Positions 17,369 through 25,501 of a stretch of DNA of 64,000 bases are shown here, in pieces. The notes beneath the pieces were generated by a model, which was not told where the DNA came from, did not search any database, and worked only from the letters and a program-made list of their open reading frames with translations. The stretch covers positions 558,001-622,000 of the forward strand of contig NZ_JOEZ01000016.1 of NCBI RefSeq assembly GCF_000721175.1. The letters are read 5' to 3'. Each line of letters opens with the position of its first letter. Positions within the stretch are counted from its first letter, which is position 1. The position numbers were made by a program, and so were the translations under genes. The stretch comes from Streptomyces anulatus. Lineage in GTDB: Bacteria; Actinomycetota; Actinomycetes; Streptomycetales; Streptomycetaceae.

Positions 17369-17770
17369 TCAGGCCTCTACGGCGAGCCGGTCGCGCAGCA
17401 GCGCCGCCAGCGCGTCGGCGAACTCCACGGGGTCCACCGGAAGCGTCACAGCGGCCTCCGCGCGGCTCCAGGTGGCCAGCCACGCGTCCTGCGGGCGGCC
17501 GATCAGCAGGAGCACCGGCGGGCAGTGGAAGATCTCGTCCTTGATCTGGCGGCAGACGCCCATGCCGCCGATGGGAGCTGTCTCCCCGTCCAGCACACAG
17601 ACGTCGACGCCGCCCTTGTCCAGCGCCGCGAGGACGGCCGGAAGCGTCGCGCACTCCAGGAACTCCACGGGTGGGACGTCGGCGGCAGGCCTGCGACCGG
17701 CTGCCAGCCTCACCTGCTCGCGGATGTTGGCGTCGTCGCTGTAGACCAGGACCGTGGCGGTCGCCTGCAT
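17369..17770 (-). CDS. Stand-alone receiver-like protein
   Basis: A 133-residue protein starting at the ATG at 17770, which follows an ideal ggaggaaca ribosome-binding site. It has the receiver fold: YSDDANI (acidic pair), VCVLDGETAPIGGMG (possible phosphoacceptor Asp) and alternating hydrophobic strands (PPVLLLIG). There is no output domain. The Lys-Pro normally found after the fourth strand is not seen; the equivalent region reads TLPVDP, so phosphorylation chemistry may be altered. It is divergent from ctaE in the gap that splits the respiratory genes. Function unknown. Confidence 0.82.
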   Translation of the reverse strand: MQATATVLVYSDDANIREQVRLAAGRRPAADVPPVEFLECATLPAVLAALDKGGVDVCVLDGETAPIGGMGVCRQIKDEIFHCPPVLLLIGRPQDAWLATWSRAEAAVTLPVDPVEFADALAALLRDRLAVEA

Positions 17771-17958
17771 TGTTCCTCCGTGACATCGACGTCGTCGGGG
17801 CTCTCGGGGCATGAACCGATGCGCGGATCGTACTCCGCCCGACCGGCCGTCAGCACCGGTAACGACGACGATTCGATGGGCCGTTCGGCGCAGGGTGCGA
17901 CCCCTGCAGACGGTACGGACACACCGAACGGCACCCCCCGGGGTGAGGGCGGGATAAG

Positions 17959-17979
17959 CGACCGACATAATGTCGGTCG
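17959..17979 (+). promoter_or_regulatory. Palindrome and probable leaderless promoter at ctaE
   Basis: A perfect 10-bp inverted repeat around one base (cgaccgacat-a-atgtcggtcg) covers the annotated ATG. The centre contains cataat (17966-17971), a -10-like hexamer; a transcript starting about 7 bases later would begin at the in-frame GTG at 17979, giving a leaderless mRNA. The palindrome could be an operator for this promoter. All inference from sequence. Confidence 0.45.
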
Positions 17980-18590
17980 TGGCGACAGCAACGACAGTAG
18001 AAACCGGGCACGCGCACCCGTCGGTCAATCGGCCGAACCTCACCAGCGTCGGAACCATCATCTGGTTGAGTTCCGAGCTGATGTTCTTCGCGGCCCTCTT
18101 CGCGATGTACTTCACCCTGCGATCGGTGATGGGACCCGATTACTGGAAGGAGATGGCCGGCCATCTGAACTTCCCGTTCTCGGCTACGAACACCACGATC
18201 CTGGTGCTCTCCTCACTCACCTGCCAGCTCGGCGTCTTCGCCGCGGAGCGGGGCGATGTGAAGAAGCTCCGCACCTGGTTCATCATCACGTTCGTGATGG
18301 GTGCGATCTTCATCGGCGGCCAGGTCCTGGAGTACACCGAGCTGGTCAAGGACGCGGGGCTCTCCCTGTCGTCCGACCCGTACGGCTCGGTGTTCTACCT
18401 GACCACCGGCTTCCATGGTCTGCACGTGACAGGCGGTCTCATCGCCTTCCTGCTGGTCCTCGGCAGAACGTACGCGGCCAAGAGGTTCACCCACGATCAG
18501 GCCACCGCAGCCATCGTCGTGTCCTATTACTGGCACTTCGTCGATGTCGTATGGATCGGCCTGTTCGCAACGATCTACATGATCAAGTAA
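17970..18590 (+). CDS. ctaE: Cytochrome c oxidase subunit III
   Basis: 206 residues from ATG 17970 (or 203 from GTG 17979, see the promoter palindrome). Five transmembrane helices, typical of the short actinobacterial subunit III, with [30 protein letters not shown] and [22 protein letters not shown]. It heads the ctaE-qcrC-qcrA-qcrB cluster and belongs to the aa3 half of the bcc-aa3 supercomplex. Gene order matches M. tuberculosis Rv2193-Rv2196. Confidence 0.96.
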   Translation: MSVVATATTVETGHAHPSVNRPNLTSVGTIIWLSSELMFFAALFAMYFTLRSVMGPDYWKEMAGHLNFPFSATNTTILVLSSLTCQLGVFAAERGDVKKLRTWFIITFVMGAIFIGGQVLEYTELVKDAGLSLSSDPYGSVFYLTTGFHGLHVTGGLIAFLLVLGRTYAAKRFTHDQATAAIVVSYYWHFVDVVWIGLFATIYMIK

Positions 18591-18646
18591 CCGGGACTCG
18601 CACCCGCCCACCATCGACGCAGAAGATCCTGACACCGGGGTAATCC

Positions 18647-19456
18647 GTGAAAAAGCTCTCCGCACGACGACGCCATCCGCTGGCGGCGGTCGTCGTACTA
18701 CTCCTCGCGCTGGCGGCTACCGGGGGGCTGTACGCCGCGTTTGCGCCTGCGGGCAAGGCGCAGGCCGATGAAACCGCCCAGTCCCTCGCCATCGAAGAGG
18801 GCAAGAAGCTCTACTCCGTAGGCTGCGCCAGCTGCCACGGAACCGGCGGTCAGGGCACCACCGACGGGCCGTCCCTCGTGGGCGTGGGCTCCGCCGCCGT
18901 CGACTTCCAGGTCGGTACGGGCCGTATGCCCGCGCAGCAGCCGGGCGCCCAGGTACCGAAGAAGAAGGTCATCTACACCCAGGCGGAGATCGACCAGCTC
19001 GCGGCGTACATCGCGTCGCTCGGCGCCGGTCCGGTCACGCCGACCGACAAGCAGGTCGACCCGTCCGGCGCGGACGTCGCCAACGGTGGCGAACTGTTCC
19101 GCACCAACTGCGCCCAGTGCCACAACTTCACCGGTAAGGGCGGCGCCCTCACGGAGGGCAAGTACGCACCTGACCTCGAAGGCGTGAGCCCGAAGCACAT
19201 CTACGAGGCCATGCAGACCGGCCCGCAGAGCATGCCCTCCTTCCCCGACACGACGATGCCGGAGCAGGAGAAGAAGGACATCATCGCGTACATCGAGTCC
19301 GTGAACGGTGACGAGACGGAGAGCCCCGGCGGCCTGGCCCTCGGCGGTCTCGGTCCGGTCAGCGAAGGTCTGTTCGCCTGGATCTTCGGACTCGGCGCGC
19401 TCGTCGCAGTCGCCGTTTGGGTCGCGGCCCACACCGCTAAGGCCAAGAAGTCATGA
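18647..19456 (+). CDS. qcrC: Di-haem cytochrome c subunit of the bcc complex
   Basis: 269 residues from GTG 18647. An N-terminal membrane anchor (about residues 10-32) is followed by two cytochrome c domains with haem motifs CASCH and CAQCH and distal methionines in the following stretches (GRMPAQQPG; QSMPSFPD). A C-terminal membrane helix (GLFAWIFGLGALVAVAVWVAA) anchors it again. The two-haem subunit replaces a soluble cytochrome c and passes electrons straight to CtaC. It overlaps qcrA by 4 bp. Confidence 0.97.
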   Translation: MKKLSARRRHPLAAVVVLLLALAATGGLYAAFAPAGKAQADETAQSLAIEEGKKLYSVGCASCHGTGGQGTTDGPSLVGVGSAAVDFQVGTGRMPAQQPGAQVPKKKVIYTQAEIDQLAAYIASLGAGPVTPTDKQVDPSGADVANGGELFRTNCAQCHNFTGKGGALTEGKYAPDLEGVSPKHIYEAMQTGPQSMPSFPDTTMPEQEKKDIIAYIESVNGDETESPGGLALGGLGPVSEGLFAWIFGLGALVAVAVWVAAHTAKAKKS

Positions 19457-20505
19457 GTAGCCAACAGATTCCAGAAGACAGCCTGCCCGTGGTGCAGGAG
19501 ACCGCGCACGGCGCGGTGGAGCGTACGGATGACCCGTTCGCCGACCCGGGGCTGCCGGCCCACCAGCCGCGCATCCAGGACCTCGACGAACGCGCCGCGA
19601 ACCGCTCGGAGCGCGCCGTCGCGTTCATGTTCACCCTCTCGATGCTGGCGACGGTGGGCTTCATCGCCTCCTACGTCATCTTCCCGGTGGACAAGATCGT
19701 CTACATCTGGCCCTTCGGCCATGTGAGCGCGCTCAACTTCTCCCTGGGTCTCACCCTGGGCGCAGCGCTCTTCTTCATCGGAGCGGGAGCCGTCCACTGG
19801 GCGCGCACCCTGATGTCCGACGTCGAGGTCGCCGCCGACCGGCACCCGATCGAGGCCGAGCCCGAGGTCAAGGCCCAGGTCCTGGCCGACTTCAAGGCCG
19901 GCGCCGAGGAGTCCGCGATCGGCCGGCGCAAGCTGATCCGCAACACCATGTTCGGCGCGCTGGCCCTGGTGCCGCTCTCCGGTGTGGTCCTGCTGCGCGA
20001 CCTCGGTCCGCTGCCGGAGAAGAAGCTCCGGACCACCCTGTGGGCCGAGGGCAAACAGCTCATCAACATGAACACGATGAAGCCGCTGCGCCCCGAGCAC
20101 ATCACTGTCGGGTCGCTGGCCTTCGCCATGCCCGAGGGTCTCGACCCGGAGTCGCACGACTTCCAGACGCAGATGGGCAAGGCGGCCCTGATGATCGTCC
20201 GCATCGAGCCGGACGACATCAAGGACAAGCGCCAGCGGGACTGGGCCCACGAGGGCATCGTCGCGTTCTCCAAGATCTGCACCCACGTCGGCTGCCCGAT
20301 CAGCCTGTACGAGCAGCAGACGCACCACGTGCTCTGCCCGTGCCACCAGTCCACCTTCGACCTCTCCGACGGCGCTCGCGTCATCTTCGGTCCGGCCGGC
20401 CACCCCCTTCCGCAGCTGCGGATCGGTGTCAACAGCGAGGGCAACCTCGAGGCGCTCGGCGACTTCGACGAGCCCGTCGGTGCTGCCTTCTGGGAGCGCG
20501 GATGA
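19453..20505 (+). CDS. qcrA: Rieske iron-sulfur subunit of the bcc complex
   Basis: 350 residues. The N-terminal half has three transmembrane helices (about residues 58-80, 90-115 and 160-180), the actinobacterial arrangement. The C-terminal Rieske domain binds 2Fe-2S through CTHVGCP and CPCHQS, with the strand FDLSDGARVIFGPAGHPLPQL after it. The N-terminal tail is acidic. It overlaps both neighbours by 4 bp, so qcrCAB is translationally coupled. Confidence 0.97.
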   Translation: MSSQQIPEDSLPVVQETAHGAVERTDDPFADPGLPAHQPRIQDLDERAANRSERAVAFMFTLSMLATVGFIASYVIFPVDKIVYIWPFGHVSALNFSLGLTLGAALFFIGAGAVHWARTLMSDVEVAADRHPIEAEPEVKAQVLADFKAGAEESAIGRRKLIRNTMFGALALVPLSGVVLLRDLGPLPEKKLRTTLWAEGKQLINMNTMKPLRPEHITVGSLAFAMPEGLDPESHDFQTQMGKAALMIVRIEPDDIKDKRQRDWAHEGIVAFSKICTHVGCPISLYEQQTHHVLCPCHQSTFDLSDGARVIFGPAGHPLPQLRIGVNSEGNLEALGDFDEPVGAAFWERG

Positions 20506-22151
20506 GTACTGCGACAAAGAACCCCTCCGCCGCCGAACCGGCGGGCGCACGCAAGGCTCCGGCCGGCGAGCGGGTGGCCGACTGGGCGGACGGCCGACTG
20601 GGCATCTACGGCCTGGCCAAGGCCAACATGCGCAAGATCTTCCCGGACCACTGGTCCTTCATGCTCGGTGAGGTCGCGCTCTACAGCTTCATCGTCATCA
20701 TCCTCACGGGTGTGTACCTGACGCTGTTCTTCCAGCCGAGCATGGGCGAGATCGTCTACCACGGTCCGTACGAGCCCATGCAGGGCATCCGGATGTCCGA
20801 GGCCTACGCCTCGACCCTGAAGATCAGCTTCGAGGTCCGCGGTGGTCTGCTCGTGCGGCAGATCCACCACTGGGCCGCGCTGATCTTCCTGGCCGCCATG
20901 TTCGTGCACATGATGCGCGTCTTCTTCACGGGCGCCTTCCGCAAGCCGCGCGAGATCAACTGGCTCTTCGGCTTCCTGCTGTTCGTGCTCGGCATGTTCA
21001 CCGGGTTCACCGGCTACTCCCTCCCGGACGACCTGCTCTCCGGTACGGGTGTCCGCTTCACCCAGGGCGCGATCCTGTCCGTGCCGATCGTCGGTACGTA
21101 CATCTCGATGTTCCTGTTCGGCGGCGAGTTCCCCGGCCACGACTTCGTGGCCCGGTTCTACTCGATCCACATCCTGCTGCTGCCGGGCATCATGCTCGGC
21201 CTGCTGGTGGCGCACCTGATCCTGGTCTTCTACCACAAGCACACGCAGTTCGCGGGTCCCGGCCGGACCAACAAGAACGTCGTCGGCATGCCGCTGCTGC
21301 CCGTGTACATGGCGAAGGCCGGAGGGTTCTTCTTCCTCGTCTTCGGCGTCATCGCGGTCATCTCGGCCATCGCCACGATCAACCCGATCTGGGCGCTCGG
21401 TCCGTACCGTGTCGACCAGGTGTCCACCGGCGCCCAGCCCGACTGGTACATGGGCTTCGCCGAGGGTCTGGTCCGTGTGATGCCGGGCTGGGAGATCAAC
21501 CTGTGGGGTCACACGCTCGCCCTGGGCGTCTTCATCCCGCTGGTCGGCTTCGGCGTGGTCCTCACCGCGATCGCGGTGTACCCGTTCGTCGAGTCCTGGA
21601 TCACCGGCGACAAGCGCGAGCACCACATCCTGGACCGCCCGCGCAACGCCCCGACCCGTACGGGCTTCGGCGTCGCCTGGATCACGGCGTACTTCATCGG
21701 CCTCGTCGGCGGTGGTAACGACCTGTGGGCCACGCACTTCCACCTGTCGATCAACTCGATCACCTGGTTCGTCCGGATCTTCTTCTTCGCCGGACCGGTC
21801 ATCGCGTTCATCGTCACCAAGCGGATCTGCCTCGGCCTCCAGCGCCGCGACCGGGAGAAGGTGCTGCACGGTCGCGAGACCGGCATCATCAAGCGCCTGC
21901 CGCACGGTGAGTTCGTGGAGGTCCACGAGCCGCTCAGCCCCGAGCAGCTGCACACGCTCACGGCGCACGAGCAGTACCAGCCGCTCGAACTCGGCCCCGA
22001 GGTCGACGAGAACGGTGTCAAGCGCAAGATCTCCCCGGTGCAGAAGCTGCGCGCCAAGCTCAGCAAGGGGTACTTCGCCGAGGGGAACCAGATCCCCAAG
22101 GCCACCCCCGAGGAGTACAAGGAGATCAGCGAGGGCCACGGCCACCACTGA
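20502..22151 (+). CDS. qcrB: Cytochrome b subunit of the bcc complex
   Basis: 549 residues from the ATG overlapping the qcrA stop. Cytochrome b core with haem-ligand histidines in LLVRQIHHWAALIF and IHILLLPGIMLGLLVAHLILVFYHKH, the quinol-site region GYSLPDDLLSGTG, and a later GAQPDWYMGFAEGLVR. The C-terminal 120 residues form the hydrophilic extension typical of actinobacteria. It oxidises menaquinol for the supercomplex. A strong terminator follows. Confidence 0.97.
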   Translation: MSTATKNPSAAEPAGARKAPAGERVADWADGRLGIYGLAKANMRKIFPDHWSFMLGEVALYSFIVIILTGVYLTLFFQPSMGEIVYHGPYEPMQGIRMSEAYASTLKISFEVRGGLLVRQIHHWAALIFLAAMFVHMMRVFFTGAFRKPREINWLFGFLLFVLGMFTGFTGYSLPDDLLSGTGVRFTQGAILSVPIVGTYISMFLFGGEFPGHDFVARFYSIHILLLPGIMLGLLVAHLILVFYHKHTQFAGPGRTNKNVVGMPLLPVYMAKAGGFFFLVFGVIAVISAIATINPIWALGPYRVDQVSTGAQPDWYMGFAEGLVRVMPGWEINLWGHTLALGVFIPLVGFGVVLTAIAVYPFVESWITGDKREHHILDRPRNAPTRTGFGVAWITAYFIGLVGGGNDLWATHFHLSINSITWFVRIFFFAGPVIAFIVTKRICLGLQRRDREKVLHGRETGIIKRLPHGEFVEVHEPLSPEQLHTLTAHEQYQPLELGPEVDENGVKRKISPVQKLRAKLSKGYFAEGNQIPKATPEEYKEISEGHGHH

Positions 22152-22175
22152 TCGCCCGACCTGATCGCCACCGTG

Positions 22176-22206
22176 AGAGCCCCGTCCATTCGATGGACGG
22201 GGCTCT
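22176..22206. terminator. Terminator after qcrB
   Basis: A perfect 14-bp inverted repeat with a 3-base loop (arms 22176-22189 and 22193-22206), 25 bp after the qcrB stop; ends the ctaE-qcrCAB operon. Confidence 0.85.
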
Positions 22207-22275
22207 TCGCGGTCCCCCCCGGCTGGATAGGGTGGAGCCATCTTTCCTGACCGGCTGTGGACCCTGGAGCGGACC

Positions 22276-23340
22276 ATGAACGTTGTGACCCCGAACGGCG
22301 GCGACAGCGTGGCGGACCGTTCCTGGCCCGGCCTCCTGAACCCCCTGCTGCGCGGCGAGGACCTCAGCTCCGAGGAGACCGCCTGGGCCATGGACCGCAT
22401 CATGAGCGGCGAGGCCACCGACGCGCAGATCGCCGGGTTCGCCGTCGCGCTGCGGGCCAAGGGCGAGACCGTCGACGAGGTCACCGGACTGGTCCGCGCG
22501 ATGTACGCGCACGCCAACACCATCCATGTGCCTGGCCGCACCGTCGACATCGTCGGCACCGGCGGCGACCTCGCCAAGACGGTCAACATCTCGACCATGT
22601 CCGCGATCGTCATCGCCGGCACCGGCGCCAAGGTCGTCAAGCACGGCAACCGCGCCGCCTCCTCCGCGAGCGGCTCCTCCGACGTGCTGGAGAAGCTCGG
22701 CGTCAACCTGGAGCTGACCCCGAAGCGGGTGGTCGAGGTCGCCGAACAGGCGGGCATCACCTTCTGCTTCGCCGTGAAGTTCCACCCCGCCCTGCGGTAC
22801 GCCGCCAAGGCCCGCAAGGAACTCGGCGCGCAGACCACGTTCAACATCCTGGGCCCCCTCACCAACCCGGCCCAGGTCCGCGCCCAGGCGGTCGGTGTCG
22901 CCGACGCCCGGATGGCGCCCATCGTCGCGGGTGTCCTCGCCGACCGGGGCAACTCCGCCCTGGTCTTCCGCGGCGACGACGGGCTCGACGAGCTGACCAC
23001 CACCGCCACCTCCCGGGTCTGGGTGGTCCGCGACGGCGCGGTCCGCGAGGAGCCCTTCGACCCGCGCGACGTCGGGCTGCCCATCGTCCCCGTCGAGGCG
23101 CTGCGCGGCGCCGACGCCTCGTACAACGCCGATGTGGCCCGCCGGCTGCTGGACGGCGAGGGCGGTGCGGTCCGCGAGGCGGTGCTGCTCAACTCGGCGG
23201 CGGCCCTGGTCGCCCTCGACCCGGGCCCCGGCACGCTGACCGAGCAGCTCGCGGCGAAGATCCTCGTCGCGGCCGAGGCCATCGACTCAGGGGCCGCCAA
23301 GCGGGCCCTGGAGCGCTGGATCGCGGCCAGCAACGCCTGA
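22276..23340 (+). CDS. trpD: Anthranilate phosphoribosyltransferase
   Basis: 354 residues. It joins anthranilate to PRPP, the second step of tryptophan synthesis. Visible signatures: [21 protein letters not shown] (PRPP-binding GTGGD), [40 protein letters not shown] and [10 protein letters not shown]. It stands alone between terminators rather than in a trp operon; the fused trpEG lies about 24 kb downstream in this window. trpD also sits next to ctaE-qcrCAB in M. tuberculosis (Rv2192c). Confidence 0.97.
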   Translation: MNVVTPNGGDSVADRSWPGLLNPLLRGEDLSSEETAWAMDRIMSGEATDAQIAGFAVALRAKGETVDEVTGLVRAMYAHANTIHVPGRTVDIVGTGGDLAKTVNISTMSAIVIAGTGAKVVKHGNRAASSASGSSDVLEKLGVNLELTPKRVVEVAEQAGITFCFAVKFHPALRYAAKARKELGAQTTFNILGPLTNPAQVRAQAVGVADARMAPIVAGVLADRGNSALVFRGDDGLDELTTTATSRVWVVRDGAVREEPFDPRDVGLPIVPVEALRGADASYNADVARRLLDGEGGAVREAVLLNSAAALVALDPGPGTLTEQLAAKILVAAEAIDSGAAKRALERWIAASNA

Positions 23341-23378
23341 GCGCGCCGGAGAGACACCCCCGGAGCACACGGTGTGGC

Positions 23379-23409
23379 AGGGCGCGTTCCGGATGCCGGA
23401 CCGCGCCCT
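23379..23409 (+). terminator. Terminator after trpD
   Basis: A stem-loop of two collinear helices (agggcgcg / cgcgccct enclosing tccgg-atg-ccgga) begins 39 bp after the trpD stop. Its right edge touches ttgcgc (23409-23414), a possible -35 of the next transcription unit. Confidence 0.7.
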
Positions 23410-23442
23410 TGCGCGTGTGCACACGTATGGCAAAATGCTGCG

Positions 23443-23560
23443 CAGGTCATGAGTGACAGCGACTACGGCCCCGGCCCGCTGTCCGGCAACCCTCCGTCCG
23501 TGGCGGGGTGCCCCGGGTGAAGACCAGGCCGTAGGCAGCGAGGTCTGCGGCAAGCGCGGG
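23443..23560 (+). ncRNA. SAM-IV riboswitch
   Basis: The stretch ggtcatgagtgacagcg, then cggccccggc, gtccggcaaccctcc, ggcggggtgccccgggtga and agacc matches the actinomycete SAM-IV aptamer in order and spacing; ggtc (23445) and gacc (23522) close P1. Downstream gcagcgaggtctgc is a further hairpin. A promoter ttgcgc-16-caaaat (23409-23436) would start transcription at about 23443. SAM-IV RNAs normally repress sulfur-metabolism genes when S-adenosylmethionine is abundant, here the class-V aminotransferase. The 3' boundary is approximate. Confidence 0.88.
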
Positions 23561-23617
23561 CCCCTCGGCATCCAGCGGATGCCAGCCCCCGGGGTCCTGG
23601 TCCCCAGGGAGCCTCTT

Positions 23618-23638
23618 GTGAGCAAGCGAATGCGTTAA
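23618..23638 (+). CDS. Six-codon upstream ORF behind the SAM-IV riboswitch
   Basis: GTG-AGC-AAG-CGA-ATG-CGT-TAA would encode MSKRMR. It is preceded by an aggga-type ribosome-binding site (23606-23610) at ideal distance, part of which can pair in the hairpin cctgg-tcc-ccagg (23597-23609). It lies about 90 bases after the aptamer and 83 bases before the aminotransferase start. It could be a leader peptide whose translation is what the riboswitch controls. Not demonstrable from sequence alone. Confidence 0.45.
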   Translation: MSKRMR

Positions 23639-23676
23639 GGGCTGTCCCGCAATTCCCGGCGGGCGCACGACGACAG

Positions 23677-23733
23677 CTACGGCACCTCGCCGCGTTGTCG
23701 GAACATCCACATACATCCAGTATGCGGATGCCC
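23677..23733 (-). repeat. Partial copy of dispersed palindromic repeat at the aminotransferase start
   Basis: The stretch ctcgccgcgttgtcgg followed by atacatccagtatg matches the reverse complement of the copy at 25095-25206. Its central hairpin (catccacata / tatgcggatg, one mismatch, 23704-23730) contains both candidate ATG start codons, 23722 and 23728, in its 3' arm. Confidence 0.65.
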
Positions 23734-25098
23734 CTGTCTGTCCCTACCGCTGCCCTCGACTCGTCGGTTTGTGCCCCGCTGCCCGTTCTGGGGCAGAACG
23801 TCACCGTCCCGCTCGTCACCGGCGGTGAGGTCACCTACGCCCCGCTCGACTACGCCGCCAGCGCGCCGGCCCTCCAGCGGGTCTGGGACGACGTCGCCGC
23901 GTACGCCCCGTACTACGGCAGCGTCCACCGCGGCGCCGGCTACCTCTCGCAGCTCTCCACCGACCTCTTCGAGAACAGCCGCCGCACGGTCGCGGACTTC
24001 CTCGGCTGCCGCGCGGAGGACCAGGTGGTCTTCACCCGCTCCACGACCGACTCCCTCAACCTGCTGGCCGCCGCGATCCCCGCCGACTGCCAGGTCTTCG
24101 TGTACGAGACCGAGCACCACGCGTCCCTGCTGCCCTGGCGCGACGCCCAGGTCACCTACCTCAACGCGCCCCGGACCCCGGCCCAGGCCGTCGAGACCCT
24201 GGAGCGCGCGCTCGCCGACCGCGACCCCTACGGCCCCGCCCTCGTCTGCGTCACCGGTGCCTCAAACGTGACCGGCGAGCTGTGGCCCGTGAAGGAACTG
24301 GCCGCCGCCGCCCACGCGCACGGCGCCCGCATCGTCCTGGACGCCGCCCAGCTCGCCCCGCACCACCCCGTGGACATCGCCGAACTGGACGTCGACTGGG
24401 TCGCGTTCTCCGGACACAAGCTGTACGCGCCCTTCGGCTCCGGGGTCCTGGCCGGCCGCGCCGACTGGCTCCAGGCGGCCGAGCCGTACCTCGCCGGCGG
24501 CGGCGCGTCCCGCAAGGTCGCCCGGCGCGCCGACGGCGGCGTGGACGTCGACTGGCACACCACGGCCGCCCGCCACGAGGCCGGTTCGCCCAACGTCATC
24601 GGCGTCTACTCCATCGCCTCCGCCTGCAGGGCCCTGACCGAGGCGGGCTTCGACGGCCTGGTGGCCCGGGAGCAGGAACTGGTGAGCCGGGTCGGCAAGG
24701 GGCTCGCCGAGGTGCCCGAGGTGCAGGTGCTCTCGTTGTTCGGCGACGACGCGCCCCGGGTCGGCGTCATCTCCTTCGTCGTGCGCGGCTGGAACAGCTC
24801 GCACTTCGCCGCCGCCCTCTCCGCCGAATACGGCATTGGCGTGCGCGACGGCCTCTTCTGCGCCCACCCGCTGGTGCGCACCCTGCTCGGCAGCGACCCG
24901 CGGGACCCGGGGGAGTGCGGCGCGCCGGAGGCCGAGCCGGGCGAGAGGTCGCTCAACGCGATCCGCGTCAGCTTCGGGGCCGGTACGCCCGACGAGCACA
25001 TCGACCGGTTCCTGCGCGCTGTCTCCGAGCTGGTCCGCGAGGGCGCCCGGTGGAACTACCGCACCGAGGACGGCCGTTGCGTCCCGGACCGCGGCTAG
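23722..25098 (+). CDS. Class-V aminotransferase / cysteine desulfurase-like protein, SAM-IV controlled
   Basis: About 458 residues from ATG 23722 (23728 also possible; neither has a good ribosome-binding site, and both lie in a repeat hairpin). PLP-enzyme motifs: VVFTRSTTDSLNLLA, VFVYETEHHASLLPWRD, VLDAAQLAPHHPVDI, and the PLP lysine in WVAFSGHKLYAPFGSGVL. The C-terminal Cys loop of true IscS is not clear; GVRDGLFCAHPLVR contains a cysteine in about the right place. The upstream SAM riboswitch points to sulfur amino-acid metabolism. The TAG stop is formed by the CTAG edge of a repeat element. Confidence 0.88.
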   Translation: MRMPLSVPTAALDSSVCAPLPVLGQNVTVPLVTGGEVTYAPLDYAASAPALQRVWDDVAAYAPYYGSVHRGAGYLSQLSTDLFENSRRTVADFLGCRAEDQVVFTRSTTDSLNLLAAAIPADCQVFVYETEHHASLLPWRDAQVTYLNAPRTPAQAVETLERALADRDPYGPALVCVTGASNVTGELWPVKELAAAAHAHGARIVLDAAQLAPHHPVDIAELDVDWVAFSGHKLYAPFGSGVLAGRADWLQAAEPYLAGGGASRKVARRADGGVDVDWHTTAARHEAGSPNVIGVYSIASACRALTEAGFDGLVAREQELVSRVGKGLAEVPEVQVLSLFGDDAPRVGVISFVVRGWNSSHFAAALSAEYGIGVRDGLFCAHPLVRTLLGSDPRDPGECGAPEAEPGERSLNAIRVSFGAGTPDEHIDRFLRAVSELVREGARWNYRTEDGRCVPDRG

Positions 25099-25206
25099 GG
25101 CGTGTTTCGAAAGTGCGTGCGATCGCAAGGCGGAGGGTCGCCCCGATACCGGATGTATCGGGGTGATCCCGACAACGCGGCGAGCGTGCGTGCCAGACGC
25201 CGCCTG
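25095..25206 (+). repeat. Dispersed palindromic repeat, copy 1
   Basis: The element begins ctagggcgtgtttcgaaag, whose TAG is the stop codon of the aminotransferase, then gatcgcaaggcggaggg, a 9-bp hairpin (ccccgatac / gtatcgggg, 25141-25163), gacaacgcggcgagcgtgcg and tgccagacgcc. The order core hairpin, gttgtc/cgccgc, gcacgcacg recurs inverted at 25235-25375 and 23677-23733, and in diverged form at 52833-52997. Confidence 0.75.
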
Positions 25207-25234
25207 TCACGGCACCAGGAGGTGTCATGCCGGG

Positions 25235-25375
25235 CTCGCGGGGTCTGGTGCCGCGCCTCGCCGCGTCGTCGTCACTCGCCATGGCTCCTTCCCCGAGCTC
25301 GCGGCTCCGCTCGAGCAGGGGAGGCCCCGTCCGACCCCCTCCTCCGCCTTGCGATGCACGGCACCGGACTTCGCT
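25235..25375 (-). repeat. Dispersed palindromic repeat, copy 2, inverted
   Basis: The order tctggtgccgcgc, ctcgccgcgtcgtcg, a G/C-rich central region, then ctccgccttgcgatgcacgg is the reverse complement order of copy 1. Together the two copies form a large imperfect inverted repeat of about 280 bp, with a small 9-bp hairpin (cggcaccag / ctggtgccg) at the junction (25209-25252). Confidence 0.6.
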
Positions 25376-25442
25376 CCATGATCCGGCCCGACCGACAGGA
25401 CACCCCCGTGGCCGCCCAGGTCGGAGACACGTCCTGATGAAA

Positions 25443-25487
25443 CACCTCGGCCGGGGACGGGCGCGCTGCCTGTCCCCGGCCGAGGTG
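25443..25487. terminator. Terminator of the Lrp-type gene
   Basis: A perfect 16-bp inverted repeat (cacctcggccggggac and its complement) with a 13-base loop, 14 bp past the stop of the minus-strand gene; it can also stop readthrough from the left. Confidence 0.8.
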
Positions 25488-25501
25488 CGTCGCCGGTGTG
25501 C

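Larger units (their letters stand above)
23341..23721 (+). other. 381-bp leader region before the aminotransferase
   Basis: This gap contains, in order, the trpD terminator, a promoter, the SAM-IV riboswitch, a six-codon upstream ORF, and part of a dispersed repeat (23677-23733) that runs into the start codon of the next gene. A 61-codon frame (23453-23638) also crosses it, but it overlies the aptamer and is not considered coding. Confidence 0.7.
25099..25501. other. 403-bp non-coding region built of repeats
   Basis: Between the aminotransferase and the Lrp-type gene lie two head-to-head repeat copies and, at 25443-25487, a terminator. A frame starting at 25227 behind an excellent aggaggtgtc site runs to 25673, but it overlaps the Lrp-type gene antisense and has repeat composition, so it is not called as a gene. 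Confidence 0.6.

Noticed and set aside
19701..23450. Minus-strand open frame of 1249 codons opposite qcrA, qcrB and trpD
   Set aside because: Runs across three well-supported genes and a terminator and has shadow composition.
23453..23638. 61-codon frame over the SAM-IV region
   Set aside because: Overlies the aptamer, whose sequence is constrained as RNA; only its last seven codons form the micro-ORF considered separately.
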